Shown piece after piece: positions 14,780 to 26,268 of a stretch of 64,000 nucleotides of DNA. The position numbers were made by a program, and so were the translations under genes. Source of the DNA: Sphingomonas sp. CROZ-RG-20F-R02-07 (lineage in GTDB: Bacteria; Pseudomonadota; Alphaproteobacteria; Sphingomonadales; Sphingomonadaceae); assembly GCF_022662335.1 (NCBI RefSeq), contig NZ_JAKNQJ010000002.1, forward strand, positions 1 to 64,000, in the 5' to 3' direction. The notes under the pieces are model-generated. The model was given only the letters and a program-made list of their open reading frames with translations, made no database searches and was not told where the DNA came from. Each line of letters begins with the position of its first letter. The stretch's first letter is position 1.

Positions 14780-15997
14780 ATGACCCTGTCCCGACGCGAC
14801 CTGATCGCCACCGCTGCGGCTGGAGGAACGATGCTGGCCACCAACGCGGCGGCGCAGAGTGGCCCGCAACCCGTCCAGGGCGGGCAGGGGGCACCGATCA
14901 TCGGCCCTCGCAACCCGGCGCGCGAGGCCGAGGATCCGAATACGATCAGCCCGCCCAGCACCGATCATGGCACCATCCCCAACCTCAAATGGTCGTTCGC
15001 TGACAGCCATATGCGGCTGGAGGAAGGCGGCTGGGCGCGCCAGACGACGACGCGCGAGCTGCCGATCTCCAAGGAGATGGCGGGCGTCAACATGCGGCTC
15101 AAACATTATGTCGTCCGCGAGATGCACTGGCACAAGGAGGCGGAATGGGCCTTCATCCTGAAAGGCAGCGCGCGCATCACCGCGGTCGATCAGGAAGGGC
15201 GCACCTTCGCCGACGACGTGCACGCGGGCGATCTCTGGTATTTCCCGGGCGGCATCCCGCATTCGATCCAGGGCCTGCCGAGCGCCGACATCGACGGCGT
15301 CGAGTTCCTGCTGGTGTTCGACGATGGCGATTTCTCGGAAGATTCGACCTTCCTGCTGACCGACTGGCTGGCGCACACGCCACGCGACGTGCTCGCCAAG
15401 AATCTGGGCGTTACCGAGGATCAGCTCGCACCCCTGCCGAAGAAGGAGCTGTACATCTTTCCGGGCGCCCCGCCGTCGCCGACGCTTGCGGGCGACACGA
15501 TGCACGGCAACGGCAAGGTGCCCGAAAGCTTCAGCCATCGCATGACCGCGCAGGCCCCGATCAAGCTGAAGGGTGGTGAGGTGCGCATCACCGACACGCG
15601 GCAATTCCCCGCATCCAAGACCATTTCCGCCGCGCTGGTTGATCTCGAGCCGGGTGCCTTGCGCGAACTTCACTGGCACCCGAACGGCGACGAATGGCAA
15701 TATTATATCGAGGGCCAGGGGCGGATGACGGTGTTCGCCAGCGAGTCCAAGGCGCGCACCTTCGATTATCAGGCGGGTGACGTGGGCTATGTCCCGCGGG
15801 CGATGGGCCATTATATCGAGAATACCGGCACGACGCGGCTGCGCTTTCTCGAGGTGTTCCGTGCGCCGCTGTTTCAGGATCTGTCGCTTACCCAGTGGCT
15901 CGCGCTGACGCCGCATCAACTGGTCCAGTCGCATCTCAAGATCGATCGCGCGCTGATCGACGGCCTTCCCGCGACCAAGCAGCTCGTAGTTCGCTGA
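14780..15997 (+). CDS. oxdC: Tat-exported oxalate decarboxylase (bicupin)
   Basis: Converts oxalate to formate and CO2 using Mn, consuming a proton. 405 aa. The N-terminus MTLSRRDLIATAAAGG is a Tat signal with cleavage near AAAQ (about residue 26), so the enzyme folds in the cytoplasm and acts outside it. Cupin 1 has H116, H118, E122 and H161 (MHWHKEAEW, PHSIQG); cupin 2 has H298, H300, E305 and H344 (LHWHPNGDEW, GHYIEN). The flexible lid reads S186-E-D-S-T190, close to the SENST lid of decarboxylases, whose Glu is the proton donor; oxalate oxidases lack it. The ATG at 14780 follows an AAGGA site. Confidence 0.9.
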   Translation: MTLSRRDLIATAAAGGTMLATNAAAQSGPQPVQGGQGAPIIGPRNPAREAEDPNTISPPSTDHGTIPNLKWSFADSHMRLEEGGWARQTTTRELPISKEMAGVNMRLKHYVVREMHWHKEAEWAFILKGSARITAVDQEGRTFADDVHAGDLWYFPGGIPHSIQGLPSADIDGVEFLLVFDDGDFSEDSTFLLTDWLAHTPRDVLAKNLGVTEDQLAPLPKKELYIFPGAPPSPTLAGDTMHGNGKVPESFSHRMTAQAPIKLKGGEVRITDTRQFPASKTISAALVDLEPGALRELHWHPNGDEWQYYIEGQGRMTVFASESKARTFDYQAGDVGYVPRAMGHYIENTGTTRLRFLEVFRAPLFQDLSLTQWLALTPHQLVQSHLKIDRALIDGLPATKQLVVR

Positions 15998-16089
15998 GCC
16001 TGGGCAGGGGTTGCAAGACGAGGCGGCGAGCGGCGGGCGGCAGGCGGCGGCCGCTAAAACTAAGGTTGTGGCGCGCCCATCGGCGGGCC

Positions 16090-18128
16090 ATGCGCCACGA
16101 GGTGACCCGTCTTTCCCGTCCGTTGCCCTTCGCGCTGCTGCTCCTCGCGATCCCGACCACCGTCTCGGCGCAGACCGCGGCGACCGATCCCGCCCCCGAA
16201 CCCGATATCGTCGTGCTCGGCCGCGGGCTCGACCTGCCGCCGGGGACGCCCGCTTACGGCGCGACGATCATCGATCGTGACCGGTTGACGACCGATGCGT
16301 CGGGCCGTGTCGAGGACGTGCTCGCCGATGTCGCGGGGCTCCAGCAGTTCCGCCGGTCGGACAGCCGCTCCGCCAATCCGTCTGCGCAAGGGGTGACGCT
16401 GCGGTCGCTCGGCGGCAACGCCACCAGCCGGACGCTGGTGCTGCTCGACGGCGTGCCGATCGCCGATCCGTTCTTCGGCTATATCCCGTTCAACGCGCTG
16501 TCGCCCGAGCGGCTGGCCGCGGTGCGAGTCACGCGCGGCGGCGGTACGGGGGCGTTCGGGGCGGGCGCGGTCGCCGGCACGATCGAGCTGGTGAGCGCAG
16601 GGCGCGCCGACCTGCCGCTCGTCAGCGGCGAGGCGTCCTATGGCAGCTATGATTCGCAGCAGCTCGCCGCCACCGTCTCGCCGAATGTCGGCGCGGGCTA
16701 TGTCTCGCTTTTTGGCCGCTACGACCGGTCGGACGGCTTCTACACCACGCCCGCGGACGAGCGCGTCGCAGCGACGGTGCGCGCCGGCTATCGCGACTGG
16801 ACGACGGGCTTCCGCGCGGTCGCGCCGATCGACGCGCAGACCGAATTGCAGGCGAGCGGCACGATCCTGCGCGACGACCGCGTGCTGCGCTTCGCCGGCG
16901 CCACGTCGTTCTCGAACGGCGAGGATGCGAGCGTCCGCCTGATCCATCGCGGCGCCTGGCAGGTCGAGGCGCTCGCCTATCTCCAGGCGCGCGACTTCGG
17001 CAACGAGGTGGTTAGTTCGACCACCTACCGCGTGACGCTCGACCAGCGCCGCACCCCCTCGACCGGGATTGGCGGCAAGATCGAGATCCGGCCGCCGGTC
17101 GGCCCCGATCACGTCCTGCGGATCGGCGTCGACACGCGGCGCGCGGACGGCACCCTGTACGAGGACGCGTATGGCGCGACCGGGCTCGTCACCGCGCGGC
17201 GCACCGCTGGCGGCGAGACGGGCACCACGGGTGGGTATGCGGAGGACGACTGGACGATCGGGCATCTGGTGCTGACCGGCGGCGGGCGGATCGATCGCTG
17301 GACGATCGATGACGGCTTCTTTCGCCAGACGACGGTGACCGGCACGCCCACGATCACCAGCGCCTATCCCGATCGCAACGGCACGATCGGCACCGGCCGC
17401 GTCGGTGCGCTGTTCCATGCGATGCCCGCGATCGACCTGCGCGCCGCGGCCTATACCGGTTTCCGCGTGCCCACGCTCAACGAGCTGTATCGCCCGTTCG
17501 TGGTGTTTCCGATCACCACCCAGGCGAACGCCAATCTGAAGCTGGAGCGATTGAAGGGCGTGGAGGGTGGGATCGATCTCCATCCGGCCGCATGGGCGTC
17601 ACTGTCGCTAACCGGCTTCTACAACCGGCTGGAGGATGCGGTGGCCAACGTCACGATCGGCACCAATTTGCGCCAGCGCCAGAATGTCGATGCGATCGTC
17701 GCGAAGGGGATCGAGGCATCGGCGAGCCTCCGCCACGACGCGGTTTCGCTGACCGGGTCCTACGCGTTCAACGACAGCCATGTCCGCGCGAACGGCGTCC
17801 AGGCGCAGCTCGACGGGCTCGATCCCGCGCAGAGCCCGCGGCACGCCGCCAGCGCCACGCTCGCCTGGTCGCCGGCGGGCGGGCCGTCGCTGTCGGGAAC
17901 GGTGCGCTATATCGGCCGGCAATATGAGGACGATCTCGAAACCGCGGTGCTGCCCGCAGCGACCGTGATCGACGCGGTCGCGGGCGTCCCGGTCGGCCAC
18001 GGCGTGTCGGTGGTCGCGCGGGCGGAAAACCTGTTCGACGCGACCGTCGTCACACGGAATTCCGGCGGCTCCATCGACCTCGGCACGCCGCGTACGCTAT
18101 GGATCGGCATACGGATCGGGAGAGCGCG

Positions 18129-18132
<4 letters not shown>
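16090..18132 (+). CDS. TonB-dependent outer-membrane receptor
   Basis: 680 aa. The signal peptide ends near VSAQ (about residue 25). The plug domain (about 37-145) contains [16 protein letters not shown] and the typical [21 protein letters not shown] strand, and is followed by a 22-strand-type barrel ending in an aromatic/hydrophobic strand ([11 protein letters not shown]). Size and plug resemble BtuB/FhuA-type receptors for small ligands (cobalamin, siderophores); the ligand cannot be read from sequence. No Fur box or cobalamin riboswitch is seen in the 92 bp upstream. Its stop overlaps the acetyl-CoA synthetase start by 4 bp, which is unusual for a receptor and suggests a shared substrate pathway. 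Confidence 0.9.
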
Positions 18133-20066
<1,934 letters not shown>

Positions 20067-20127
20067 GCTGCCGGCCCCGCATGAAATCGATCGACAACCG
20101 CGTCCGGCAAGCCGATCAGGACTATCC

Positions 20128-20433
20128 ATGAACAAGGGGATGACGGCGATGAGAATTCTGGGTCTGGCATTGGTCACCTGCGCGGCGCTTTCGTTGGCGG
20201 CATGCGACAAGAGCGGCGACAAGAAGCTGGCGGACCGGGTGGAGAACCACGCCGATGCGCAGGCCGACGCCCTGCAGAACCAGGCCGCCGCGCTGTCGGC
20301 GGAGGCCAAGCAGGTCCGCAAGACGGGCGAGCGCCGCGCCGACGCGATCGACGCGGCCAACCTGAACACCGCCGCCATGAGCAACGCGCAAAAGGCCGCG
20401 ATCGTCAACGGCGCGGCACCCGCGGTCCAGTGA
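20128..20433 (+). CDS. Small lipoprotein
   Basis: 101 aa with a lipoprotein signal and lipobox LSLAAC (Cys at about residue 26). The mature part is an Ala/Lys/Gln-rich sequence predicted to be helical or coiled coil (QADALQNQAAALSAEAKQVRK), ending NGAAPAVQ. No known domain is recognised; it resembles small Lpp-like or osmotically induced lipoproteins only in character. The start at 20128 has an AGGA site; ATGs at 20140 and 20149 would also work. It lies between acs and a membrane gene with short gaps. Confidence 0.75.
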   Translation: MNKGMTAMRILGLALVTCAALSLAACDKSGDKKLADRVENHADAQADALQNQAAALSAEAKQVRKTGERRADAIDAANLNTAAMSNAQKAAIVNGAAPAVQ

Positions 20434-20473
20434 TCGCCGCCGCCGGGGCGGCCCGTCCGGCTGGCGGATCGCG

Positions 20474-21790
20474 GTGACCGCCCGTCTGCGCCAGCTCCTC
20501 GTCAATATCGGCGAAAAATTCTGGCTGTTGCCGGCGATCCTTGTGGTCGTTGGCATCCTGCTGGCCGTCGGGCTGGTCGATCTGGATCGCAGCGGGCTCG
20601 TTCCGCAGTGGCTGATCGAAAGCCCCTGGCTGTACAATGGCGGCGGCACCGGCGCGCGGACGCTGCTCGGCGCGGTGGCGTCGTCGACGATCGGCGTGGC
20701 GGGCACCGTGTTCTCCATCACGATCGCATCGCTGTCGCTCGCCGCCGGCCAGATGGGGCCGCGGCTGCTGCGCAATTTCGTGCGCGACCGTGGCAACCAG
20801 TTCACGCTCGGCGCCTTTCTCGGCACCTTCTCCTATGCGCTGATGGTGTTGCGCAGCGTGCGTACGCAGAGCGAGGGATCGTTCGTCCCGCACGCGTCGA
20901 TGACGGTGGGCATCCTGCTCGCCTTTCTGTGCGTGGGCGTGCTGGTGTTCTTCGTCGGCCACATGGCGGGGCGGATCAACGTCGATACGGTGATTGAGCT
21001 CGTCAGCGCCGATGTGCGCCGCGCAATCGACCGGCTGACGACGACCGAGCCGGTGCGCGGCGATGCCGGTCCGGTCTTCACCGCCGCCGCGGCGAGCGTG
21101 CCCGATGGCCGGCGCGGTTATCTGCAGGAACTCGACGCCGGCCGGCTGGCGGATTGGGCGGCCGCGCACGGCGCCGCGATCCGGCTGCTCGTCCGTCCTG
21201 GCGACTATGTCTTTCCTGGCGCTGCGATCGCGCTGGTCGAGCCCGCGATCGAGGGTGCGGAACGCGCGATCCGCCATGCCACTGCGCTGGGAAGCCAGCG
21301 GGTCAGCAGCGTCGATCTCGAATTCGCGGTACGGCAGCTGGTGGAGATCGCGGTGCGCGCGCTGTCGCCCGGGATCAACGATCCGCACACCGCGCTCAGC
21401 GTGCTCGACCGGATGGGCGCGGCGTTGTGCGACATGGTGCCGCGCCACCTGCCCGACGGCGTGGTGATGCGCGACGGCCGCTCGTGCCTCGCCTTTCCCG
21501 TGGTGTGCTATGACGGGCTGGTGGATTCGATGTTCCACATGATCCGCCAGAATGCGGCGGGCAGCCCTGCGGTGCTGATCCGGATGATCGAGGTGATGAC
21601 GGTGGTCGTCGGCTATGAGCGCCGGCCCAATCGCGGGGCGGTGCTTCAGCGGCATGCCGATCTGGTGCTGGCCGATGGCGAGCGCGATATCGCCAACCCG
21701 GACGATCTGGAGGAATTGCGGATGCGGCATACGCGGTTCGCGGCGATGCGCTCGGGCGGCCCCGTGGCCGTCGCGCGGGGCCGGGCATGA
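20474..21790 (+). CDS. DUF2254 integral membrane protein
   Basis: 438 aa. The first half has four hydrophobic segments (about residues 16-38, 60-90, 110-127 and 143-165), with the DUF2254 signatures STIGVAGTVFSITIASLSLAAGQMGPRLLRNF and SPGINDPHTALSVLDRMG. The soluble second half (about 185-438) resembles a regulatory domain. The start is GTG at 20474. Function is unknown in the family. It heads a run of three ion-related membrane genes (this one, a Na+/H+ antiporter and a ClC transporter) with gaps of 25-40 bp, so a role in ion or pH balance is plausible but unproven. Confidence 0.85.
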   Translation: MTARLRQLLVNIGEKFWLLPAILVVVGILLAVGLVDLDRSGLVPQWLIESPWLYNGGGTGARTLLGAVASSTIGVAGTVFSITIASLSLAAGQMGPRLLRNFVRDRGNQFTLGAFLGTFSYALMVLRSVRTQSEGSFVPHASMTVGILLAFLCVGVLVFFVGHMAGRINVDTVIELVSADVRRAIDRLTTTEPVRGDAGPVFTAAAASVPDGRRGYLQELDAGRLADWAAAHGAAIRLLVRPGDYVFPGAAIALVEPAIEGAERAIRHATALGSQRVSSVDLEFAVRQLVEIAVRALSPGINDPHTALSVLDRMGAALCDMVPRHLPDGVVMRDGRSCLAFPVVCYDGLVDSMFHMIRQNAAGSPAVLIRMIEVMTVVVGYERRPNRGAVLQRHADLVLADGERDIANPDDLEELRMRHTRFAAMRSGGPVAVARGRA

Positions 21791-21815
21791 GCGCCACGAA
21801 CGGGGGAGCACACCG

Positions 21816-23129
21816 ATGTCGATGATCCACGGCGTGACGATCACGCCGTTCGATGCCGCCGCGATCCTGATCGTGCTGGCCGCGGTGCTCGGCTTCATCA
21901 ACAACCTGTTTCTCCACCTGCCGCAATCGATCGGGCTGACGGTGATGGGCGCGGTCGCGTCGTTGCTGGTCGTGGGTCTGGATCGGCTGATCCCAGGCGG
22001 CAACCTCGGCCACGGCGTCACGCGCTTTCTCGACGGCATCGATTTTCACAAGACGCTGATGGACGGCATGCTGTCGTTCCTGCTGTTCGCGGGTGCGCTG
22101 CATGTCGATTGGCGCGAGATGCACCGGGGCCGCGCGGCGGTGATCGTGCTCAGCACGGTCGGCGTGCTCGTCTCGACGGTGCTGATCGGAACGGGATTTC
22201 ACCTGCTGACCGGCGCGATCGGCTATCCCGTGCCATGGCTCTGGGCGTTCACCTTCGGCGCACTCATCAGCCCGACCGATCCCGTCGCGGTGCTCGACAT
22301 CCTGAAACGCACCGACGTGACGCCGACGCTCGAGGCGACGGTCGCCGGGGAGAGCCTGTTCAACGATGGCGTGGGTGTCGTGATCTTCACGATCCTGTTC
22401 GCCGCCGCGATGGGCACCGATCCGCTGTCCGCCGGCCACGCCTCCGTGCTGTTCGTCCAGGAGGCGGGCGGTGGCGCGGTGCTGGGGCTGCTGATCGGCT
22501 GGATCGCGATGCGCGGCATGTGCCGCATCGACGATTACAAGGTGGAGGTGATGATAAGCCTGGCGGTGGTGATGGGCGGCTATGCGGTGGCGAGCCGGAT
22601 CGGCGTCAGCGGCCCGGTGGCGATGGCGGTCGCCGGCCTGCTGATCGGCAACCACGGCGTGGCGCACGCCATGAGCGAGAATACGCGCGATTATCTGCTG
22701 AAATTCTGGTCGGTGATCGACGATCTGCTGAATGCCGTGCTGTTCCTGCTGATCGGGTTGGAGGTGGTGACGATCCCCTCCGAAATGCCGCTGTTGATCG
22801 CCGGTGTCGCCGCCATCCCGCTGGTGCTGCTGGCGCGCACGCTGTCGGTGTTCGGGCCGCTGATCGTGGTGAGGCCGTTCCTGTCGCTCGGGCCGCTGGC
22901 GCCGGTGACGCTGATCTGGGGCGGGATGCGGGGCGGCATCTCGGTCGCGCTCGCACTCAGCCTGCCGCATTCCGGCGCGCGCGATCTCGCGCTCACCGCC
23001 ACCTATATCATCGTTCTGTTCTCGGTGATCGTCCAGGGCGGCAGCATCGAACGCGTGCTCGGTTGGTGTTCGCGGCGCGTGGCTGGAAATGCAGGGTCCG
23101 GAAACGCCGGAGCCGGCGAACCGCGATGA
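21816..23129 (+). CDS. Na+/H+ antiporter, CPA1 (NhaP-type) family
   Basis: An inner-membrane cation:proton exchanger, 437 aa with about 12 hydrophobic segments. Family motifs are present: GALISPTDPVAVLDILK (with the essential Asp pair region), GESLFNDGVGVVIFTI (the ND motif) and the C-terminal IWGGMRGGISVALALSLP. Start ATG at 21816 with GGGGGAG upstream; 25 bp after the DUF2254 stop. It lacks the long cytoplasmic regulatory tail of some CPA1 proteins. Ion preference (Na+, K+ or Li+) cannot be read from sequence. Confidence 0.9.
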   Translation: MSMIHGVTITPFDAAAILIVLAAVLGFINNLFLHLPQSIGLTVMGAVASLLVVGLDRLIPGGNLGHGVTRFLDGIDFHKTLMDGMLSFLLFAGALHVDWREMHRGRAAVIVLSTVGVLVSTVLIGTGFHLLTGAIGYPVPWLWAFTFGALISPTDPVAVLDILKRTDVTPTLEATVAGESLFNDGVGVVIFTILFAAAMGTDPLSAGHASVLFVQEAGGGAVLGLLIGWIAMRGMCRIDDYKVEVMISLAVVMGGYAVASRIGVSGPVAMAVAGLLIGNHGVAHAMSENTRDYLLKFWSVIDDLLNAVLFLLIGLEVVTIPSEMPLLIAGVAAIPLVLLARTLSVFGPLIVVRPFLSLGPLAPVTLIWGGMRGGISVALALSLPHSGARDLALTATYIIVLFSVIVQGGSIERVLGWCSRRVAGNAGSGNAGAGEPR

Positions 23130-23168
23130 TGCTTGCCCCGGCGGGGCCGCAGCGCCGATAAGGCGCGG

Positions 23169-24509
23169 ATGGCCTTGTCGTTCGAAAACATCTCCCGCCG
23201 CATGGCCGGCTTCGTCGACGGCCGGTTCAGCCGGAGCCGCCAGGCGCTCTCGCGGCTCCGGCGGCGGCTGGCGACCGGGATCGGCGCCGTGGTGCTGGGG
23301 CTGGCGGCGCTCGCCTTCGCCAAGCTGGGCGATCTGGCGCAGCAGCTCTTCGGCCATCTTCTCGCGACGCTCTCCTACGGGGTGCTCCTCCTGACGCCGG
23401 CGATCTTTGCGGGCGTGGTCTATGCCACGATGCGCTGGGTGCCCGATGCGCGCGGCTCGGGCATCCCGCAGGTGATCGCCGCCGGCCGCGATCCGCAGCG
23501 CGAGGCCCTGGGGCCGCTGGTTTCGATGCGGACCGCGCTCGCCAAGGTGGCGATGACGCTCGCCATGCTGCTGGGCGGCGGATCGGTCGGGCGCGAGGGG
23601 CCGACCGTGCAGTTGAGCGCCGCGATCATGGTCGCGGTGCACCGGCTGCTGCGCGTGCCGATCGGCGCGGGCGTGCTGATCGCCGGCGGCGCGGCGGGGG
23701 TGGCGGCGGCGTTCAACACGCCGCTCGCCGGCGTCGCCTTCGCGATCGAGGAACTGGCATCGGCCTATGAGCAGAAGGTGGCGGTCCTCGTGATGGCGGC
23801 GGTGATGATCGCGGGGCTCGTCAGCCTCGGCATCGCGGGCGACTATGTCTATTTCGGCACGATGGGGCAGACGCTGGGGCTGCGCACCGTCCTGCTCGTC
23901 ACGCCCGTGGCGGGGATCCTCGGCGGCGCGTCGGGCGGCATCTTCAGCCGCGTGGTGCTCGAATTCGCAGCGCCGTCGCGGGGCTGGATCGCGCGGTTGC
24001 GCAGCCGGCCGGTGATGTTCGCCGCGGGCTGCGGCCTGGTCGTGGCGGCACTCGGGCTGGTGAGCGCGGGTGCGACCTGGGGCACCGGTTACGCGGCCAC
24101 CCGCCAGCTCGTCGAAAGCCACGGCCAGCCTTTGTGGTTCGGGCCCGCCAAGTTCCTGGCGGCGCTCGCGACCACGCTCAGCGGCGCGCCGGGCGGCGTC
24201 TTCGCGCCGTCGCTCGCGGTCGGCGCCGGGGTCGGCAACGTGCTGACGATCCTGTTCCCGCACGATCCGGCGGGGGCGATCGTGCTGCTGGGGATGATCG
24301 CCTATTTCGTCGGCGTCGTCCGCGCCCCGCTCACCGCGGTCATCATCATCAGCGAGACGACCGCGAGCCGCGGCCTCATCATCCCGCTGTTCGCGACCGC
24401 GCTGCTCGCCGATGTCGTCGGCGCCATGGTGTGCCCGACGCGGCTCTATCATGGCCTTGCCAAGCCCTTCCTGCGCGGCACCCCGGCCAAGCCCGACATC
24501 GCGGCCTGA
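23169..24509 (+). CDS. ClC-family chloride/proton exchanger
   Basis: 446 aa with the ClC fold. Selectivity motifs are GSGIPQV (about residues 98-104), GREGPTVQ (gating Glu in the middle) and GGVFAPSL. The internal Glu of the exchanger type also appears to be kept (AFAIEELASAY), which suggests H+/Cl- exchange and not a passive channel. No C-terminal CBS domains are present. The start was set at 23169, in front of MALSFENISRR. It follows the antiporter by 39 bp. In E. coli, ClC exchangers support extreme acid resistance, consistent with neighbours in this stretch. Confidence 0.9.
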   Translation: MALSFENISRRMAGFVDGRFSRSRQALSRLRRRLATGIGAVVLGLAALAFAKLGDLAQQLFGHLLATLSYGVLLLTPAIFAGVVYATMRWVPDARGSGIPQVIAAGRDPQREALGPLVSMRTALAKVAMTLAMLLGGGSVGREGPTVQLSAAIMVAVHRLLRVPIGAGVLIAGGAAGVAAAFNTPLAGVAFAIEELASAYEQKVAVLVMAAVMIAGLVSLGIAGDYVYFGTMGQTLGLRTVLLVTPVAGILGGASGGIFSRVVLEFAAPSRGWIARLRSRPVMFAAGCGLVVAALGLVSAGATWGTGYAATRQLVESHGQPLWFGPAKFLAALATTLSGAPGGVFAPSLAVGAGVGNVLTILFPHDPAGAIVLLGMIAYFVGVVRAPLTAVIIISETTASRGLIIPLFATALLADVVGAMVCPTRLYHGLAKPFLRGTPAKPDIAA

Positions 24510-24534
24510 CCGCACGGGCGCCGGCCTATCGAGG

Positions 24535-24560
24535 GAACCGTCGGCGGGGCCGGACGGTTC
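24535..24560 (+). terminator. Probable terminator after the ClC gene
   Basis: GAACCGTC and GACGGTTC form a perfect 8-bp stem (longer with one bulge) 25 bp after the ClC stop, followed by GTCACACTCTTT. The T-run is weak. The remaining bases to cobS (24561-24631) probably carry the cob promoter. Confidence 0.45.
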
Positions 24561-24631
24561 GTCACACTCTTTCCCTGCCGGAGGACGTGCGCGGTTGATG
24601 CGGTGCCCGGCCTTCGCCTAAGGCTGTGCGC

Positions 24632-25636
24632 ATGACCGACATTCCCAACACGCAACCCGACAGCCGCGAAACGACGATCCTCGACGCGCCCGACAAGATG
24701 GTCAAGGTGCGCGACCTGTTCGGGATCGACAGCGACATGCAGGTGCCCGCGTTCAGCGAAGCGGACGAGCGCGTGCCCGATCTCGATCCCGCCTATGTGT
24801 TCGATGCCGACACGACGGTCGCGATCCTGGCAGGCTTTGCGCACAACCGCCGCGTCATGGTGCAGGGCTATCACGGCACCGGCAAGTCGACGCACATCGA
24901 GCAGGTGGCGGCGCGGCTCAACTGGCCGTGCATCCGCATCAACCTCGATGCGCATATCAGCCGCATCGATCTCGTCGGGCGCGACGCGATCGTCCTGCGC
25001 GACGGCCAGCAGGTCACCGAATTCCGCGAGGGGCTGCTGCCCTGGGCGCTGCAGACGCCCACCGCCCTGGTGTTCGACGAATATGATGCGGGCCGCCCCG
25101 ACGTGATGTTCGTGATCCAGCGCGTGCTGGAGACCGAGGGCAAGCTGACCCTGCTCGACCAGAATCGCGTGATCCGCCCAAGCCCCTGGTTCCGTCTGTT
25201 CGCCACCGCCAACACGGTGGGCCTGGGCGACACCAGTGGCCTGTATCACGGCACGCAGCAGATCAACCAGGGCCAGATGGACCGCTGGAACATCGTCGTG
25301 ACGCTCAACTATCTGCCCGCCGCGGTCGAGGCGCGGATCGTGCTCGCCAAATCGGGCGAATATGACAAGCCCGACGGCAAGAAGGCGGTCGACAACATGG
25401 TCCGCGTGGCGGACATGACGCGCAAGGGCTTCATCAACGGCGACATCTCGACGGTGATGAGCCCGCGTACCGTCATCACCTGGGCGCAGAACGCGCTGAT
25501 CTTCGGCGATATCGGCTTCGCCTTCCGCCTGAGCTTCCTCAACAAGTGCGACGAGGCGGAGCGGTCGCTGGTCGCCGAATATTATCAGCGCGTGTTCGGC
25601 AAGGATCTGCCCGAAAGCGTGGTGGGGAAGGCTTGA
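24632..25636 (+). CDS. cobS: Cobaltochelatase subunit CobS
   Basis: The AAA+ ATPase of the aerobic cobaltochelatase CobNST, which inserts Co2+ into hydrogenobyrinate a,c-diamide during cobalamin synthesis. 334 codons, 332-334 aa depending on whether the GTG at 24626 is used. Walker [10 protein letters not shown] (about residues 79-87), Walker B ALVFDEYD (about 145-152), and the CobS signature [13 protein letters not shown] near the start. Length and motifs are normal. No cobN is in the window. Normally cobT follows; here a two-gene toxin-antitoxin pair comes first, starting 4 bp after the stop. Confidence 0.93.
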   Translation: MTDIPNTQPDSRETTILDAPDKMVKVRDLFGIDSDMQVPAFSEADERVPDLDPAYVFDADTTVAILAGFAHNRRVMVQGYHGTGKSTHIEQVAARLNWPCIRINLDAHISRIDLVGRDAIVLRDGQQVTEFREGLLPWALQTPTALVFDEYDAGRPDVMFVIQRVLETEGKLTLLDQNRVIRPSPWFRLFATANTVGLGDTSGLYHGTQQINQGQMDRWNIVVTLNYLPAAVEARIVLAKSGEYDKPDGKKAVDNMVRVADMTRKGFINGDISTVMSPRTVITWAQNALIFGDIGFAFRLSFLNKCDEAERSLVAEYYQRVFGKDLPESVVGKA

Positions 25637-25640
25637 GCGC

Positions 25641-25934
25641 ATGACTCGCGCCGAAGCCCTGAAACGACTGCGCGACCATCGCCAGGATCTCTATGCGATG
25701 GGAATCGAGCATGTCGCGATCTTCGGCTCGACCGCGCGCGACGAGGCGACGCCATCGTCGGACCTCGATCTGGCGGTAACGCTGCGCGCGGACATGCGAT
25801 TGGGGTGGGATTATTTCGACCTCGATCAGCGTGTCGGGCAATTGCTGGGGGTTTCGGTGGACGTGGTGTCCGACCCCGGACGCCGACCCCGGCTGCAGGC
25901 TGCCATCGAACGCGACCGTATCGATGCTTTCTGA
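25641..25934 (+). CDS. mntA: MntA-type nucleotidyltransferase (antitoxin)
   Basis: 97 aa, minimal nucleotidyltransferase. It has the GSx10DxD motif: G29-S30, then D41 and D43 (FGSTARDEATPSSDLDLAV), and a later Asp in VSVDVV. In the MntA-HepT family this enzyme silences the HEPN toxin by attaching AMP units to a Tyr in the toxin's active-site motif. It lies 4 bp after cobS and overlaps the HEPN gene by 11 bp. The catalytic residues appear intact, so it should be active. Alternative: a stand-alone MNT protein of unknown role, unlikely given the partner. Confidence 0.88.
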   Translation: MTRAEALKRLRDHRQDLYAMGIEHVAIFGSTARDEATPSSDLDLAVTLRADMRLGWDYFDLDQRVGQLLGVSVDVVSDPGRRPRLQAAIERDRIDAF

Positions 25935-26268
25935 ACGAACCGCGGATCGCCTGCGCGACATCATCGACGATGCCCGGCGGATCGGCGACTTCCTCGGCAC
26001 CATGACGCTGAACGATTTCCTGGCGAGCGAGCGCACGCTTTTCGCAGTTGAGCGGCTGTTGCAGCGGATGACCGAAGCCGCCATCCAGATCGAGCCCAAG
26101 GATGCCGAGCGGCTTTCGGCGGCCTTGCCGATCGCGAAGATGCGCGGATTGGGGAATCGGCTGCGCCACGAATATCGCGACTTGGACAGGGCGGTCGTGT
26201 TCGAGATCGCTCGGGCGGAGGTGCCCGCGCTGGCTGCCGCCGCGCAACACGCGCTGGACGAGGGCTGA
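25924..26268 (+). CDS. hepT: HepT-like HEPN (DUF86) toxin, atypical motif
   Basis: 114 aa, all-helical HEPN/DUF86 protein. The family RNase motif is Rx4HxY (usually RNxLxHxY). Here the equivalent stretch is G77-N-R-L-R-H82-E-Y84: His and Tyr are kept, but the Arg position is Gly (codon GGG, one base from CGG). Another Arg (R74) lies three residues upstream. The Tyr that MntA would modify is present. The toxin may therefore be weakened, inactive, or use another Arg. The last base of the stop is shared with the cobT ATG (TGATG), so the pair is fully embedded in the cob operon. Confidence 0.85.
   Translation: MLSERTADRLRDIIDDARRIGDFLGTMTLNDFLASERTLFAVERLLQRMTEAAIQIEPKDAERLSAALPIAKMRGLGNRLRHEYRDLDRAVVFEIARAEVPALAAAAQHALDEG

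Noticed and set aside
15998..16089. Cobalamin riboswitch or Fur box before the TonB receptor
   Set aside because: Only 92 bp; no B12-box-like sequence or Fur-like AT-rich palindrome seen.
24561..24631. Cobalamin riboswitch before cobS
   Set aside because: The gap is too short and has no recognisable B12 box.
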